A stretch of 64,000 nucleotides of DNA from Dimorphilus gyrociliatus (taxonomy: Eukaryota > Annelida > Polychaeta > Dinophilidae): positions 984,916 to 1,048,915 of the forward strand of contig CAJFCJ010000020.1 in assembly GCA_904063045.1 (NCBI GenBank), given 5' to 3'. Position numbers and translations under genes: made by a program. This document shows, in pieces, positions 1-13,700 of the stretch; the first letter of the stretch is position 1; every line of letters begins with the position of its first letter. Below the pieces are notes generated by a model that had not been told where the DNA came from, did no database searches, and was given only the letters and a program-made list of their open reading frames with translations.

Positions 1-3000
1 AAAACTTATTTGTTAGTATGATTAAGTGAAAATAATCAGACTATCAAGACTAATTTTGTAATCGTTTATTTCATTTCTTAACAACTCTTAACAACGATAT
101 CGATAATCTTCCTATACTTCATCTTCACATGTCATAATCATTTCAATATCTGAGTTTTTAAAGATACAAATATAGGTTATACTTTCTCTTATCGTTTTTG
201 AATAATAGACAAATATCTCTTTCGGTGCTTTACCTTTTATAAAAGTAGCTTATATTAAATTCTGTTTATCCTTTTCTGTACAAAGCAGGAGATCCTCAGA
301 TGGGCAAAAGTTATTGAACTAGATCGGGAATGTTCTAATTTTGGTACTGATTAGTCTTATAAATAATACATAAGTACTGTATATGCTAGAGGCCGTTACT
401 GTAATTGCTCAATTTACAGAATGGATGATATATTGAAAGAAATTCACAATTTCTATATATGAAATCATTTAATTTCGCTCTATTTACATTCTTAAATAAA
501 TCCTTCATTAAAATTATTGTACAGGTTATAGAAACTATTGACGTTGCATACTGTAAGGAGAATGATACTATCGTATATAATTTAAAATATACAGCTACAG
601 TTGGGATATTTATTCATATATAAAGTTAAATACCAAGTCAGATTTAGGATGCTAAGGATTTAAGACGAAATTATCATTTAGGTAAAAAACCAGGATTAAC
701 GTTGGATTTACATTGTAATATAAACATTAATATTCAATGCATATTTCTTCAAGGTTAAATGAACAGGTAAAAAAGAAATTCTTTATTCAGATAAATTGAA
801 TTTTTTTAACCTACACGCTATTATTCATCGATTTTGTAGTTAAAGAAAGAGCCTTCACTCTAAAAGCTATTATACTCTCAAGGCCATAGATTAATATATT
901 TTTTGAAATCTTTAGAAGTATATCAATATATTTTTACAAAAAAAAGGAAGAAATTCTATTTCTAGTTTTCTTTTCTTGACTGTCAACAACAGTATGCTAT
1001 ACATTGAGGTCATTATCAATTATATAATAAAGAATAGATTTAATAAGCTATCATTCTCTTAGAATACTGTTGTAATGCATAAAATAGTAATATGATAAAT
1101 ACATAGCTCCATTCTAGAAATAGAATAACACCTTTTGTGACAAATCACCAGTTCATATTTCTTGAATATATTAAAATCACACCAGAGATAATATATGTTC
1201 AATTCTTCTATTTAAAACAAACCATATTTTTTTAGTTGTAAGGTACTTGAGATATTGCATTTTTTTTTACTTACTTCCTCATATTTCAATCATTTTAACA
1301 GTAAAAATGATAAGTAATAGCACTTTAATCATTTATCTTTTACTAATTTTCGAATTAATATAAAATATTCTATTTATTCATTAATCTTCAAAAAAAACAT
1401 GTAAATCAATTTACATGTGTTTATCCGATAAGCCTTTTTCTCGTCTTAATTAGTTTTATACTAAGTACAAGAGAAAAATCAATCAAAACAATTAGACTTG
1501 CTACAATTTAGTTATTGTTATCAGCTTGAAAAGAACATTTAAACTTTATTGATTAAACTGAGTACTATAATATAATCGTTTGTCTGCCAATGAAAATATA
1601 ATAATCAACGGTCTACTCTACATTATTTCTCTCATTTGATAACACTAGCCTTCGTCTATTCTTTTAAAAGATTAGATAGCAGTATAAAATTTCTATGGTG
1701 AATTTAGAGCAATTTACCCATCACTTTGCCTTAACTCAAGAACGTAATACTAATAATAAATTAGAGAATATTTACAAATAGTAACCCAATATCTATGAAA
1801 CAACTCATTTTGTGGCGTAATACGTGCAAGGGTAAAATTTTAAAGAGACTGCAATATTCCTAGTTGAAAAAGTCTACTCATTATATTGATTATCATGGGA
1901 GTACGTAATTTGAACTGCCTGTCCAAAGTAAAAGAAAGAAAGGTGAATAAGATAGAAAAGAAATAGACGGATAAAAGCGATTAGCTATTCATTTTCCTTC
2001 ACTCAAAAAGTGACATGTTTTTTAAAATGTATCTATTTATTTATTAAACGAATAAAGCTTTAACAATAGAAATAAAATATAAAATATATTAAAACTATGA
2101 AATTAACTAGAAGAAAAAAAATTACTTTTCTTTTGTTTCATTAAGAAAAAAAGTAAATAAACGAAATAGAAAACAAAAACTAAATGAGCAAATTATTTTA
2201 CTAATGAAACTGATAAATCTTAACAAAAAACTCCATAAGATTATAATACTGTCTAACAACAAGGGAAATTAATTCACGTTTTTCGTATTGATTGATTTTT
2301 TTCTCCACCTCTTTTTTTATTACTATTTTTTCCTTTTTCTTTTGTTAATTAATTCACCTTTTCTCTTTTTGTTTCTACATTAAAGTTTTCGAAATTTTGA
2401 TTCTGTTACTGCCGTCAGCTAATCTATATATATATCAAATACATATACTGTATATATGTATATATAAACCTACTTAAGCAAGTAATCTTGTTTTTATTTT
2501 TTTTACTTGTACGAACTTACTCGAAAATAATTGCAGGCCTTGCAAGAGATAAATAGTAAAGAGAAGAAAAGGAGAACGGAAAGTAAAACTATGATAAAGG
2601 TTCTCATCCTCGTCGCTTACGTCATAACTGCATCACTGAATCTCTTCCGTTAGTTTTTTCTGAAAGAAGAAAAGACTAAAAAAATAATCTCTCTTTTTAC
2701 ATTAAAACTCTTAACATATATTTGAAAATTATAAATAATTGAAAGAAAAGCTAAAAGAAAAAAGTTTTTCCCGGCAAGACAAATCTACACTATCCTAAGA
2801 TGCTTGAAGGGCCTGCGTTTGATCGCAAATGACACTTGATTACGGGTCCTTTTTACAGCCCAAACGAATCTTGTAGCTACACTTTAAGGCCTAGTTAGCT
2901 TACAGTCAAGGTGAAGTGAAATGTAATCGATTATCGCGCTTATGAAATATGGAATATTTGTATAAAAAATGATCTCTCTTGCAAGTAGATGGTAAATAAA

Positions 3001-4416
3001 GGGAAAAAAATATCCTTATAAACCTTTTCAAATTGAAATTAAATTATAAAAGCACATAAAAATTGCTTAATAGAGCGAAAAGGGCAAAAATGGAAAATAA
3101 ACAAACGAAAAAGGAAATTTTCAAGCATCTATGATGTTTTCTTAATCTAATAAAAAAACTAAATTATTACATCATTTATAAAATATAGATATATCTATAT
3201 ATATAGTATTTATATGTTTATATATATACATTACATAAATGCATACTTACACTTTGTTATGGCTGCATATTCTTATTCATTTTTGCCAGGAGCAATAGAC
3301 GAATCTGCTCTGTAAAGACACAAGTCTGAAATTTCCCTCGATAGTTTTTACAACGCCACCTACGCTTGTGATTGTTTGCTTTTGTTTGTAAATCGCTTAA
3401 GTGTTGATAAATAAAGAAATTTTAGGGAAATAATTATAAAATTGAGCTTAGAACCCCATAAAAAACTTTATGCATCATTCTAAAAAATACGCAATCCGCT
3501 ACTACTCTATTATCTGTCGTATAGCGAGCGCCAAGAGACGCTTATAATTGAATGACCCTCCTTGGAAATAAACTTGCTATATTTATAGACTTTTGATGAT
3601 CCTTTGATATTTGAAGCAATTTTTATATTAATAATTAAAAAGGATTCTCGTATTAACCAAACCTTGTCTCGTTTTGAATAATTAAACCATATGTTTATCT
3701 ATTGAATTGATTATTAATTAAAAGCGATACATTTATCTCTTTTTATTGTTTTCCTTTCTTATTTAGAGTAATTAATAGAAGGAAAAGTTGTAAATCTGTT
3801 TTTTATTAAATCTAAATTTAAAATAGTAATGATAAAATGGAAAAGACTAGAAAGAGAGTGAGAAGAAAAGAGAAAAAAAGAAATTAGATTGTGACGTATA
3901 TACGAAAATCACTGCTGATTACTAAGCCTAATTAAAGGGACAGTTTCTACACTTTGGATTATATACAATTCAGATTATAAAAATTCGAAATTGTGCTCTC
4001 TTTTCAATGTAAAATAGAAATAGTCTAGTATTATAATTTACTGGAAAAAAAAACATACAGTATGAGAAGAAATGTAAAATTATAATTATTGTAATTATCT
4101 CTCTCTTTTATATCTTCTTTATAATTTTTTTGTCCAAATCAAAAGGAAAAGAAAGTTAAAGCATCTATTCAAAGCTCTCTTCCTAAACTCTGGTAATTAT
4201 TTCTCATAATATTATTCATCTTGAAGATATTATATTTATATTAGAATATTAAGATAATATAGAAGATAAATCTTAAATTGTAAAATATGGAAGATAACTC
4301 TTAATTTTTAAGATATTAGTGTATTTAAATATGAAAAAAATTATCATTACTTTAAAGAGATAAGAATTATAATTTTCTTCATTTAGAAAAATCATTCAAG
4401 TCTAATATTCATATTA

Positions 4417-4448
<32 letters not shown>

Positions 4449-4721
4449 GTATAAGTAATTTGTTTTTCTTTAACAATTAAATAGAGAAACAGAAAATGCT
4501 GGATAAATTTCCAAGTATAAAAATAGCACAATGTCCTTTAATTGTTCAAATTTTTGTTTCTTCCTTTTTTCTTCCTTTTTCTTTAAATAAATTAATGTTT
4601 ATAATGACGTACATAAAATGCATATATTAATATCTCTTTCTTTCAAATGAATATAGAAGATAAGGAGAAAGAGAATTTGACGGGAAATAGATATACTATA
4701 TATAATACATGTATTATTTTT
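1..4721. other. Non-coding region downstream of the THSD7-type gene
   Basis: About 4.7 kb of A+T-rich sequence in which I see no supportable exon on either strand. It begins at the window edge and ends at the stop codon of the minus-strand THSD7-type gene, so its right part should hold that gene's 3' untranslated region. It contains a (TA)n tract at 4423-4446, a perfect 10-bp inverted repeat at 1397-1418, and G+C-richer patches near 2790-2930 and 3240-3370 whose role is unknown. Confidence 0.6.
4423..4446. repeat. (TA)n microsatellite
   Basis: About 12 TA units just 3' of the THSD7-type gene, running straight into TATACAGTATA (4443-4453). Confidence 0.9.
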
Positions 4722-7700
4722 TCACTGCTTAGTAGAAGCAGAACAAGAAGACGGCTGTGTTGTTGACATAATTCCGGAAGATGAATATGTGTTATTTGTG
4801 GCTGTGGAAGGAGCCTTCATACTAGGTTGATGAGACAATAAAGAATTGTTTCGATTATAAATAGCCTTCTTCTTCTCTTTGCCCCTTTTACTGTCAAAGT
4901 AGTTAAATTATTATTGCTTTCTCTTTTAACTATAAAGTATCATTAAAACTGTCAAATATAAATTACCATATAAAATACAGCGTAGCAAATACTGATGTCA
5001 CTACAAAAAGACCAATCCCAATGACCATAAACATCCAAACGTTTACTGGTGAATCTGTTAATAAGAGTAACTTGACAGTTAAATTGTTCATTTATTTATT
5101 TCCTGTGTACAAACTTTCTTCTGATTCCGTATCTATGGCATTCTTGCTAAAATTGGAACTTGGCGGACTACAATTAGCAATAGTTCTGTGAAGACTATAC
5201 TGGATAAAATATCCCGGCATACAGGCACATTCATTCGTATCTTTGCAATAAGAATGTTTTACAGTGCAAGGGGGGTTGCACTCCTTTATACCAGGAGGTC
5301 GAGATGCGAACGAACAGCCATCTTTGAAACAAAAGAACATTAAATTATTTATTATTAGCTCAATTAATATATGAAATTTCTTGGTCATGAGTTTAACGAT
5401 ATTATCTATAATAAAATTTCATATATTATATATTTATATGGCAATAACATTACTTCAAAATTTACTTACTGACTACATTATCCCCATGATTAGTCTGGCA
5501 CCAAACTTTTCTTGTATCATTCCTCAACCACGGTGAAGTTCTCCATTTAAATAGCGTACACGTTTGTGCGATGCATTTTCTGCTCTGAACTCTTGAAGTA
5601 GAACAAGGCCTTCCATCTTTCGAAGCGCTTTTTAATACTATTCGACTTCTTGTCTGTACCCCGGCTGTTGACGAAAACAAAAAAGAAAATAATATACTCT
5701 CTTTCCTTTTTGAAATAATATCTTGATGATTTTTCCTTACCAAGATCTTCGTGGGAACATTTTCTGTAGCAGAATCCCCATGATGACCACTCCGAGAGTA
5801 CACAATCCGTAGGGCATGGCTTATAACACTCTCTGTGTTCCTTTTTAATTTTCAATCATGTCTTATAGTTCTTTTATGAAAAAAATAAGCGTTCCTAATA
5901 AACGCTTTTACTATTACTTACTTGTCCCAATCGGAGAAGATTAGGTTTTTTAGGGCAAAAGGCATCGTGTAGAAGCTTTCCATCAGTACTCTCACATCTT
6001 AAATAACGACTTTGCATACCAGAACCACAAGAATCAACCTTTTATCCAAAATTGAATTATTAAGGATAGAAAAATCAAGATATAAAAATAGCTTATAACT
6101 GAAATTAGTCACTAACATCATTTTTACATGAAGTCCAGCTAGACCAAGCCCATCTATGACATTCTGTAAAAGCACATGGCTTTTGCTGAACAAGAGGTGT
6201 TGGACAAGCTCTTCCTAAGTGCTTAGCTTCAAATAGAACTCTTCTTTTTCTAAATTTTTGAGCTATTAGACAAAAAAATCTCATTTTAGGTCATTGAAAT
6301 ATAATATTCTAATATATCTATCTATATATGATATAACTATATATATAATTAGTTAAACAACAATTACCATATCCACAGGTTTTGGAACAATCAGACCATT
6401 CGGACCATTCAGAAACAACGCAATCTAATGGGCACGGAACGTGGCAAGATTGCATAGCTTCTCCTTTTAAGTTTATAGCACCGTACTTTAAACGAAAGCG
6501 AGAAACACGTTAAAGGTTTTATAAATAGGATGATAGCATTTACTAAAAATAACATACTTTAATACATTGAGAATAAGGCACTGATTTCTCTGTTCCTGTT
6601 TTGACACATTCTTTAACTCTAATTTTTTTTCCAATTCCACATTGATGCTTTCCCAAAATGCAAGAACTAAATTCTGACCATTTCCATTTGTAAACGCCAC
6701 AATTGCTAACTTCACAAGGTTCAGTATTTATTCTTTCGCCACAATCACCAAATTTTCCGTGTCTTAATATTGATCTGTGCCTTGTTCTCATTTTTCTGGA
6801 TGAACAAGGCTGGTAGAATTTTTCCAATTAGTACTAAATATATCTCTATATTTTATTATTCAACTCACCGGTAAGCATATAGTCCATTCTGACCACAAAC
6901 TAAGTACACATTCTTCTGGGCAAGCTAAAGTGCATTGCTCTCTGTGTATTGGTACTTCTTCCGGGTCACATTTCGAAGCATCTACTTCTGTTCCATTTAC
7001 ACTGTATATGCATTTAATCTTCCTCGTTTTTGTTCCTTTATTGAATCTACCACATGAATTGCCAACATTTTGGCATTTACTCCAGGGTTCTGGTACCCAA
7101 TTATACACACATTCGGTATAACAAGGCTTTGTTTGATATTCCTTTTTTTGGGAGGTGGGAAATATTAATTAAGTATTAAATTATTAATATAACAAACCCT
7201 AGTCTGATTTTTGGGAATTGGACAGGGTCTTCCGCCCCCAAAATCCTCACTGTCTAAATAACGATATCTTCTTTGATGAGATATACCGCATTTATCGTTC
7301 CGGCAGCTGGACCAAGCCGACCATTCCGACATTATGCAATCGCTAGGACAGTTAATGAAGCACATTTCATCCTCCAAGCCTTTTTAGATTTAATAAAGAT
7401 TGTCAATTTATATTATGTAGTCAGTTATGGTCTTATATAACAATCCTTTTACTCAAAATTCATTTAATTATTATCTAATGTCCTCTATATAAAGTATCAT
7501 ATACCTAAAATGTATTTTATTCAACTAGATGGAGCCACCTAATGTTAATTTTAAGTACTTTTTATAACGTGCCACTTAACATACCAGTTTTACTGCACAT
7601 TATAGACGATGCAGATAATTGGCGAACGTTGTCAATACACTTCAAAGTTCTACTTCTCCTTCCGGAATGACCAACAATACACGATGTTTGTTTAAAGAGC

Positions 7701-10700
7701 GTAAAATATTCTTTTTTATGTAGTTCGTACGGATCTTCTGAAGATGGTTCGCTGTTTTAAGAAGAGATATAAATACAATTTTTAAAGACAATTTCTGATC
7801 ACTTACACAAAGTCACCGAAATCACTACTTTCGCCTTTCGGTTTCTTTGACCATTCTTTTATGCAATTCGACCATAAACCGTGACCTTCAGTGCTAAATG
7901 GCATACATGAACAAGTCTTTGTTTCTTTTAATGCGTAAATTTTCTTGCATTTATCATTTCCGGCTGTAAAATCAAGAAATTTTCGATTACTTTCATTCAT
8001 TCTAAAATTAGTAGCTAGTTAATAAACTGTAATAAATACATTCAAGTTGTCTTCTTCTAACTTTATGGCCACCGCATCTATGAGTGCAGCTACTCCACGT
8101 AGACCAACTGGAAATCCTACGAAAATAATTCAATATATCATTAAAGACAAATTCGATTAGGTTTGAAGTAGTGATACTAACTTGCAATGGTGATAACAAT
8201 GTATAAAACAAGATTCCGTTCTACTTGGAGCTGGCCCTAATTCCTTCTTACAAACTGCATCACTTCTTAATCCTCCAGATCTGCTCTTGCATTCTACTTC
8301 TATGAATGGCGTGTATAGTACTATTAATATAAGCTTTTTCATTTATTACAAGGTTTTACTTACTCCTGGTCCTTAATCCTAATCCACATTTGACGTGTCC
8401 ATGCGGAAAAAGACATTTGGAAAAATCGCTAGTTACCCAACGATAATCCTCGCAATTTGGTACATTCCTACAAACTTGTGTCTCATTCATTACCTTTGAG
8501 CATCTTTTACCGCCCAAAGTAGGTGGTTGGAGAACTATTTTAAATCTGTACTGCAGAGCCAATCGTCCTATAAATAAAACAAATTGCGATCACGAAATGA
8601 GGTACTTGAAAATGTTTACTGTCTCTACTTGATCTGCAAGTCAAACTGCATTTTGTCCACATTGTGAATTTTGACACTAGGCAGTCTTTAGGGCAGGGAA
8701 TAGTACAATTCTGCTGCAAGACTGGCCTCAATTCTTGGACACATAACCTATAGAAAAAATAAAACGACGATATTTAAAAGTAATTGTAAATATTTAGTAC
8801 AAAATATATGAAATAGAGAATGACAGTAACAGTCAACGATTAAGTAATACTGTCATCTAACTGGCTCATTTTTTTTTTAAAAATGTTATAATAAGGCCAA
8901 TCAGTAACTCACTTAAAGTCACTTAAATGCTAAACATTTCGTTAAAATCTAACCTGGCAGCCCCCTTTTCGGTTAACTTCTCATTTAAATCATTTTCACA
9001 ATAAGCATTTCTAGTTTGATAACCTTCTCCGCACAACCTGGTCTTATCGAGAGGTATACACTTTTTCCACTGATTAACCCTCCATCTATAAGTTCTACAT
9101 TTACTTTCGCATTCTTTCTTTTCTTGGAGTAAGTGTGACGGACATTTTTTCCCATTCGCTTTTTTATTGATAAAATATAATATTTCATTAATAGCCTATA
9201 AAAATCTTCATAAATTATTAGCTAACCACTAGAAAAGGATAGTATTTCTCTTGTTCTTTGTCTGAGTGTAGGTCTATAAGAATTGGAACAACTATCGTCG
9301 CATTTAGACCATTCGGACCAATTTGAAAAAACACAGTCATTATTGCAAGGTACTTGGCAAGTAACCGTTGTTGGAGGTGGACTTAATTGGCATCGATCTC
9401 TTGAAATCGCAATAAGCTGTGGATAATAAGGAGTAATCGTAAATAAGAATTAAAAAATTGTGAATGGAAGGGAAGTTGAAACTATAAATTTAGAATTTGT
9501 AATATTAATCCAAAAAGTGGAGTATAAAATTGCCTCTTACCCCCATCGAGTCTACGCATTGTATAGTTCTATTTCTATAACCAAAGCCACACCTTTCTCC
9601 ATGCTCATTGCGATCACTAGCTTTACATTCGTCCTCGAACAAAACTTTCCAACTATAGCACCGAGTGTCCTTACAAGGCCTAGTTTCTATTCTGTGCGGA
9701 CAATTAATGCCCTCCCTTATGACGTTTCTAACCCTTTTCTGATACCCTGTATGAAAGAATTAGATTAAATTGACAATCAATATAGTATACTTTCTCTTAA
9801 TTTTATTAATAGACGTTTTTATTTCAATATCAAATGTAATTAGATTAAATTAGGAGTCAAGACGGTTATTTTTTTTAAGGTTACCTTTAATTAAATTGCA
9901 TTTTATTTATACACAGATGGCGATAGTGTGCAAATATTTAATGTAGTAGGTCAATTGAAAAAAAGGAATTCTAATGTGAAATAAGGTTAACTTACTTGAA
10001 TGTTGTCGGTGGCGAAGTTTTATTCCACAACTGCCCCTGCACGGTCCCCAAGTGGACCAAGATGATAGTATACAATCATCTATGCACTCTACTTTGCATA
10101 ATTTGACATGAACTGGTTCAATACTTTTGCAAGATTTCTTCAGTACAGGATGCTCGTCAGAAGCTCGAACGCATAAGATAGAACGAGTTTGTAGACCATT
10201 GCCGCAGCGATCAGTTGGTAGTATTAACTGACATTTAGACCAAGCACCGGATATCCATTTATACCTGAAACGTTACATTATTTATCACTTCATTCTACAA
10301 GATTAAAATATCCGGAACTTACTTTCCACATCCATCTGTTATATCTTCATCCGTAATTAAACGTTTTTGCTCTAATTTTCCACACTTTTTCTTACCGCTT
10401 CCCATCTCAAGTATTGACCTTTTCCTAAAAAAGTGATCGCGTGTTTCGGCAATAAACCAACTCGACCAAGACGATAAATGGCAATCGTTATCTAAGTGGC
10501 AGTATTTTGATGATCTTATTTCCCTATGATTTGAACAGTGGCTGAAGAATAAAACATACAATATTAATGTATTAATATAACATTATATAAGCGTATACGT
10601 GTAAGTATCATATATCATTTCGCATAAGCCATGTAAGAGATAATTCAACGTTTAATGCTAAAGTATCAAATATAATGAATAAAGGATATTTAAATATATT

Positions 10701-13700
10701 TTCGAAGTAATCCTATAAACTATTAAAAAATCATTTTTATCTCCAATAAAGTCGACATTATCTGTTCAACTAATCTAGTATTCATTTCAGTAAAATAAAG
10801 ACTTATTTTCAGTATCAAAAAGGAAATAGGAATAATATGAATAATTAGTTAGCTAGTATTGTTAGTTTAAGCGTCTATATCGTCGCAAGTCAACAAATTC
10901 CAACTGTTTTGCTAGACAAGCTCTCTTCATATATAACATATATTGATTAGCGATTATAATGACCAGGATATAAAAAAAAAGTATTCGAGGAATCTATTTC
11001 ATATACCAGTCTGTACTCGCAAAAAATAAACACCCACGCTAATCTCTTTTGAAAAAATCCATCCTCTTTCACTCCCTTCTCTTCTCTTTCGTATATTTTT
11101 GTCTCTCTATCCCTTTTTTTATTATTATTATTATGTAATTTCTTTTCTTTTCCTTTAATCAATTATTTTCACTGTTCGTTTCTTTACAAATAATTTAGTA
11201 AAAAAAAAAAGCTCCTGTTACATTCATGAATATGTCATCCCTTTTTTTAATGTTTTTTTTTTGTCCTATCTTTGCTATTCTTACTTTATTTAGTACCTTA
11301 CACAACAATAACTAGAATATTCAAAGTCATAGACTCCTATCTTTAACAAAAAATTTATTCCTCCCACCTATTTCCACCCACTCCTCCCTCTTTTCTTTTT
11401 ACTGTTAAAAAAAAGAAAAACAGAAAAAAATTTCTTTTTTTTTTAATTCAATTGTAGCAATTTTCTTTCTTTTCAAATGCGATCGCAAGCATGTTTTATA
11501 CATGTTTATAGGCTTAAACTTTAGAAAAAAACTATCCAATTTGGTGAGGATTTAATTTAAAGGGTATATTAATATTTTATAATGTAAGATGTTTGCACTA
11601 AATAAAGATTGAATGAATGGCTTTTTATAAAAATTTTATAATAAATTGATAAAATGAGTGGGAGGAGAGTAAAAACCATAGTATACATTAATAAGAAAAA
11701 AAGATCTTTAATAAGTAAAAAAACCCTTTTCCAAATATGAGTATTGCATAAAAACAAATCTTTGTAAGGAACGATCGATTATTGATTAAGAAATATTGGT
11801 ATTTGAAATCAATATAATTCCTAGAATACTAATGAAAATTACAACTCTTGCTATGTTCGTTCTTCCTACTTTTTTATCTTAAACTCTAAATAATTTAGCT
11901 ACTTTAAATAAAAAAAAAATGTTGGTTTGACCAGACCAATCGATTTATCTGAACTTTTTACATTTGATAAATTGAAGCTATATGGATTTTTTTACCAGTC
12001 CAACAGTACGAGAATTTAATTAACTTTAATTGAATCAAATTAAACATCAAATGGGTTCTTTAGTTAAACCAATTTGATTTGAAAACCATATGAAAACCAT
12101 TTAAAACCACTAGATCTCTCTCAAATTTAATTGCTTACGAAATAACTAAAAATTCATAATTCTTCAAGATATTTGCCAAAAAATTGAAGTAAGCATATAA
12201 TTGATTTAATTATCCCTCTTTTGGAGATAAATTCTATCAGTCTCTCAATACATCAAAGGACATCCAATCTCCAAAGGTTTAAATAGAAATATGAAATATG
12301 TTAGAAAAAATGTCCGAAAACTGGCACTGCATCTGAAAATTTAAACCCGAACCATCATCGAAGGGCGTAAAGTATAGGTTTCAATATAATTTAAGGCAGG
12401 GAATAACCTTCTGCTAAAGCTTATAACCGCCTCTAATTTTTATACTCGAATGTATTCTTATTAGCACTACTAATCTACGTATATAAAAATTTCGATAAAG
12501 TTTTTTTAGTACTTTTTTAAATATATTTCGAGAATAAGTCTTTGTTTCATTTTTTTTGTAATATTCCTTTAATTTAGATTCTAGCTTCCTTTAATAATAA
12601 ACTAAAAATATATATTGAAAAGATGAGCTCTATTTTTAGCTGTGCACTCGATAACGACAAAAAAAGCACGTGACCACTTTTTTTTTCTCTTTAAGGTGTT
12701 GTATCTATATTTCAGAACATTAGTCTCACCTACGAAACTTTCCTAGTGCCTAGTAAAAAGACAAGTAATAGACTATCGGATTTCTTATTCTTTCATATTT
12801 CTACTTATCTCTATGTCGCTGTATCTATACTCCTTTGTCTTTGTCTATACTCTACTCCTACCCCATTTCTCTGTCACTCATTCTTTTGCCTTTCTCTCTC
12901 TACTCTCTTTTATCAGCTTTCTTTTTCCGCTATTGTTCATTCCCTCTCTTTCCTTTGTTTATCACTTATATATACTTCTTTGCTTAACAAAAGAAAAAAA
13001 TGAGTTGACAGATGCAGAGAAAATTATATTTTTTATACTCTTTTGCGAGTTTGATCAACGCCGATCATACCCTTGACCAATTGACCATTAGCGTGTTTCG
13101 AGTATACTCGAGACTATTCGAATTCATTGAAGCTTAGAAATCTTTCGGTCATCGGTCTAAGAGCGTTCCTATTATGCTATTGATGTACAAATTGAATTCG
13201 TTGATATATATGGCGCCCGTGGCGTTTCCGTTAGCGTGTAATATTGCTTTTAAGCTCATTGTTCAAACACAATTCATTATTGACTGCTAATTGAATACGA
13301 CATGCAATCAACTCATCAATCTCAAACTTACCCAATATCGACCTTCGAACCGGTATAATCAATACATTCATAACTTCTCGTCTGCTGACCAAAATTCTTA
13401 TTGCCGATTTGCTTACATTCACTCCACTCTCCGTATCGATACTTGTAGTTCATCATTGTAACTGATTTTGAATAGTTAAAACATCTTTTCGTTTCCTCCA
13501 GTGTTGGACAATCTTTACCTCCAAACTTTGGTTCGACCAAGACTACTCTCCATCTCGTTATATTTTTAAGTAAACTTGTATCATAGACATCACACTTAGA
13601 CCAATTACCAAACTCTGATACTACGCAATCAGTGGGACATTCATTTCTACAAAGTCTCGTAAGTTTAGGTTTCTTGTAAAATTTCGTACATATTTCTTCA

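Noticed and set aside
7964-8039. Alternative acceptor TTTTAG before AATGAATG for THSD7 exon 12
   Set aside because: Joining it to the previous phase-1 exon creates an immediate TAA stop; the acceptor at 7963 keeps the frame and the family sequence.
9460-9768. Plus-strand frame of 102 codons
   Set aside because: Antisense of exon 5 of the THSD7-type gene; the minus-strand exon has TSR residues, correct phase and splice sites.
12746-13076. Two overlapping plus-strand frames rich in Leu, Ser, Phe and Tyr
   Set aside because: They translate a pyrimidine-rich low-complexity tract inside intron 2 of the THSD7-type gene.
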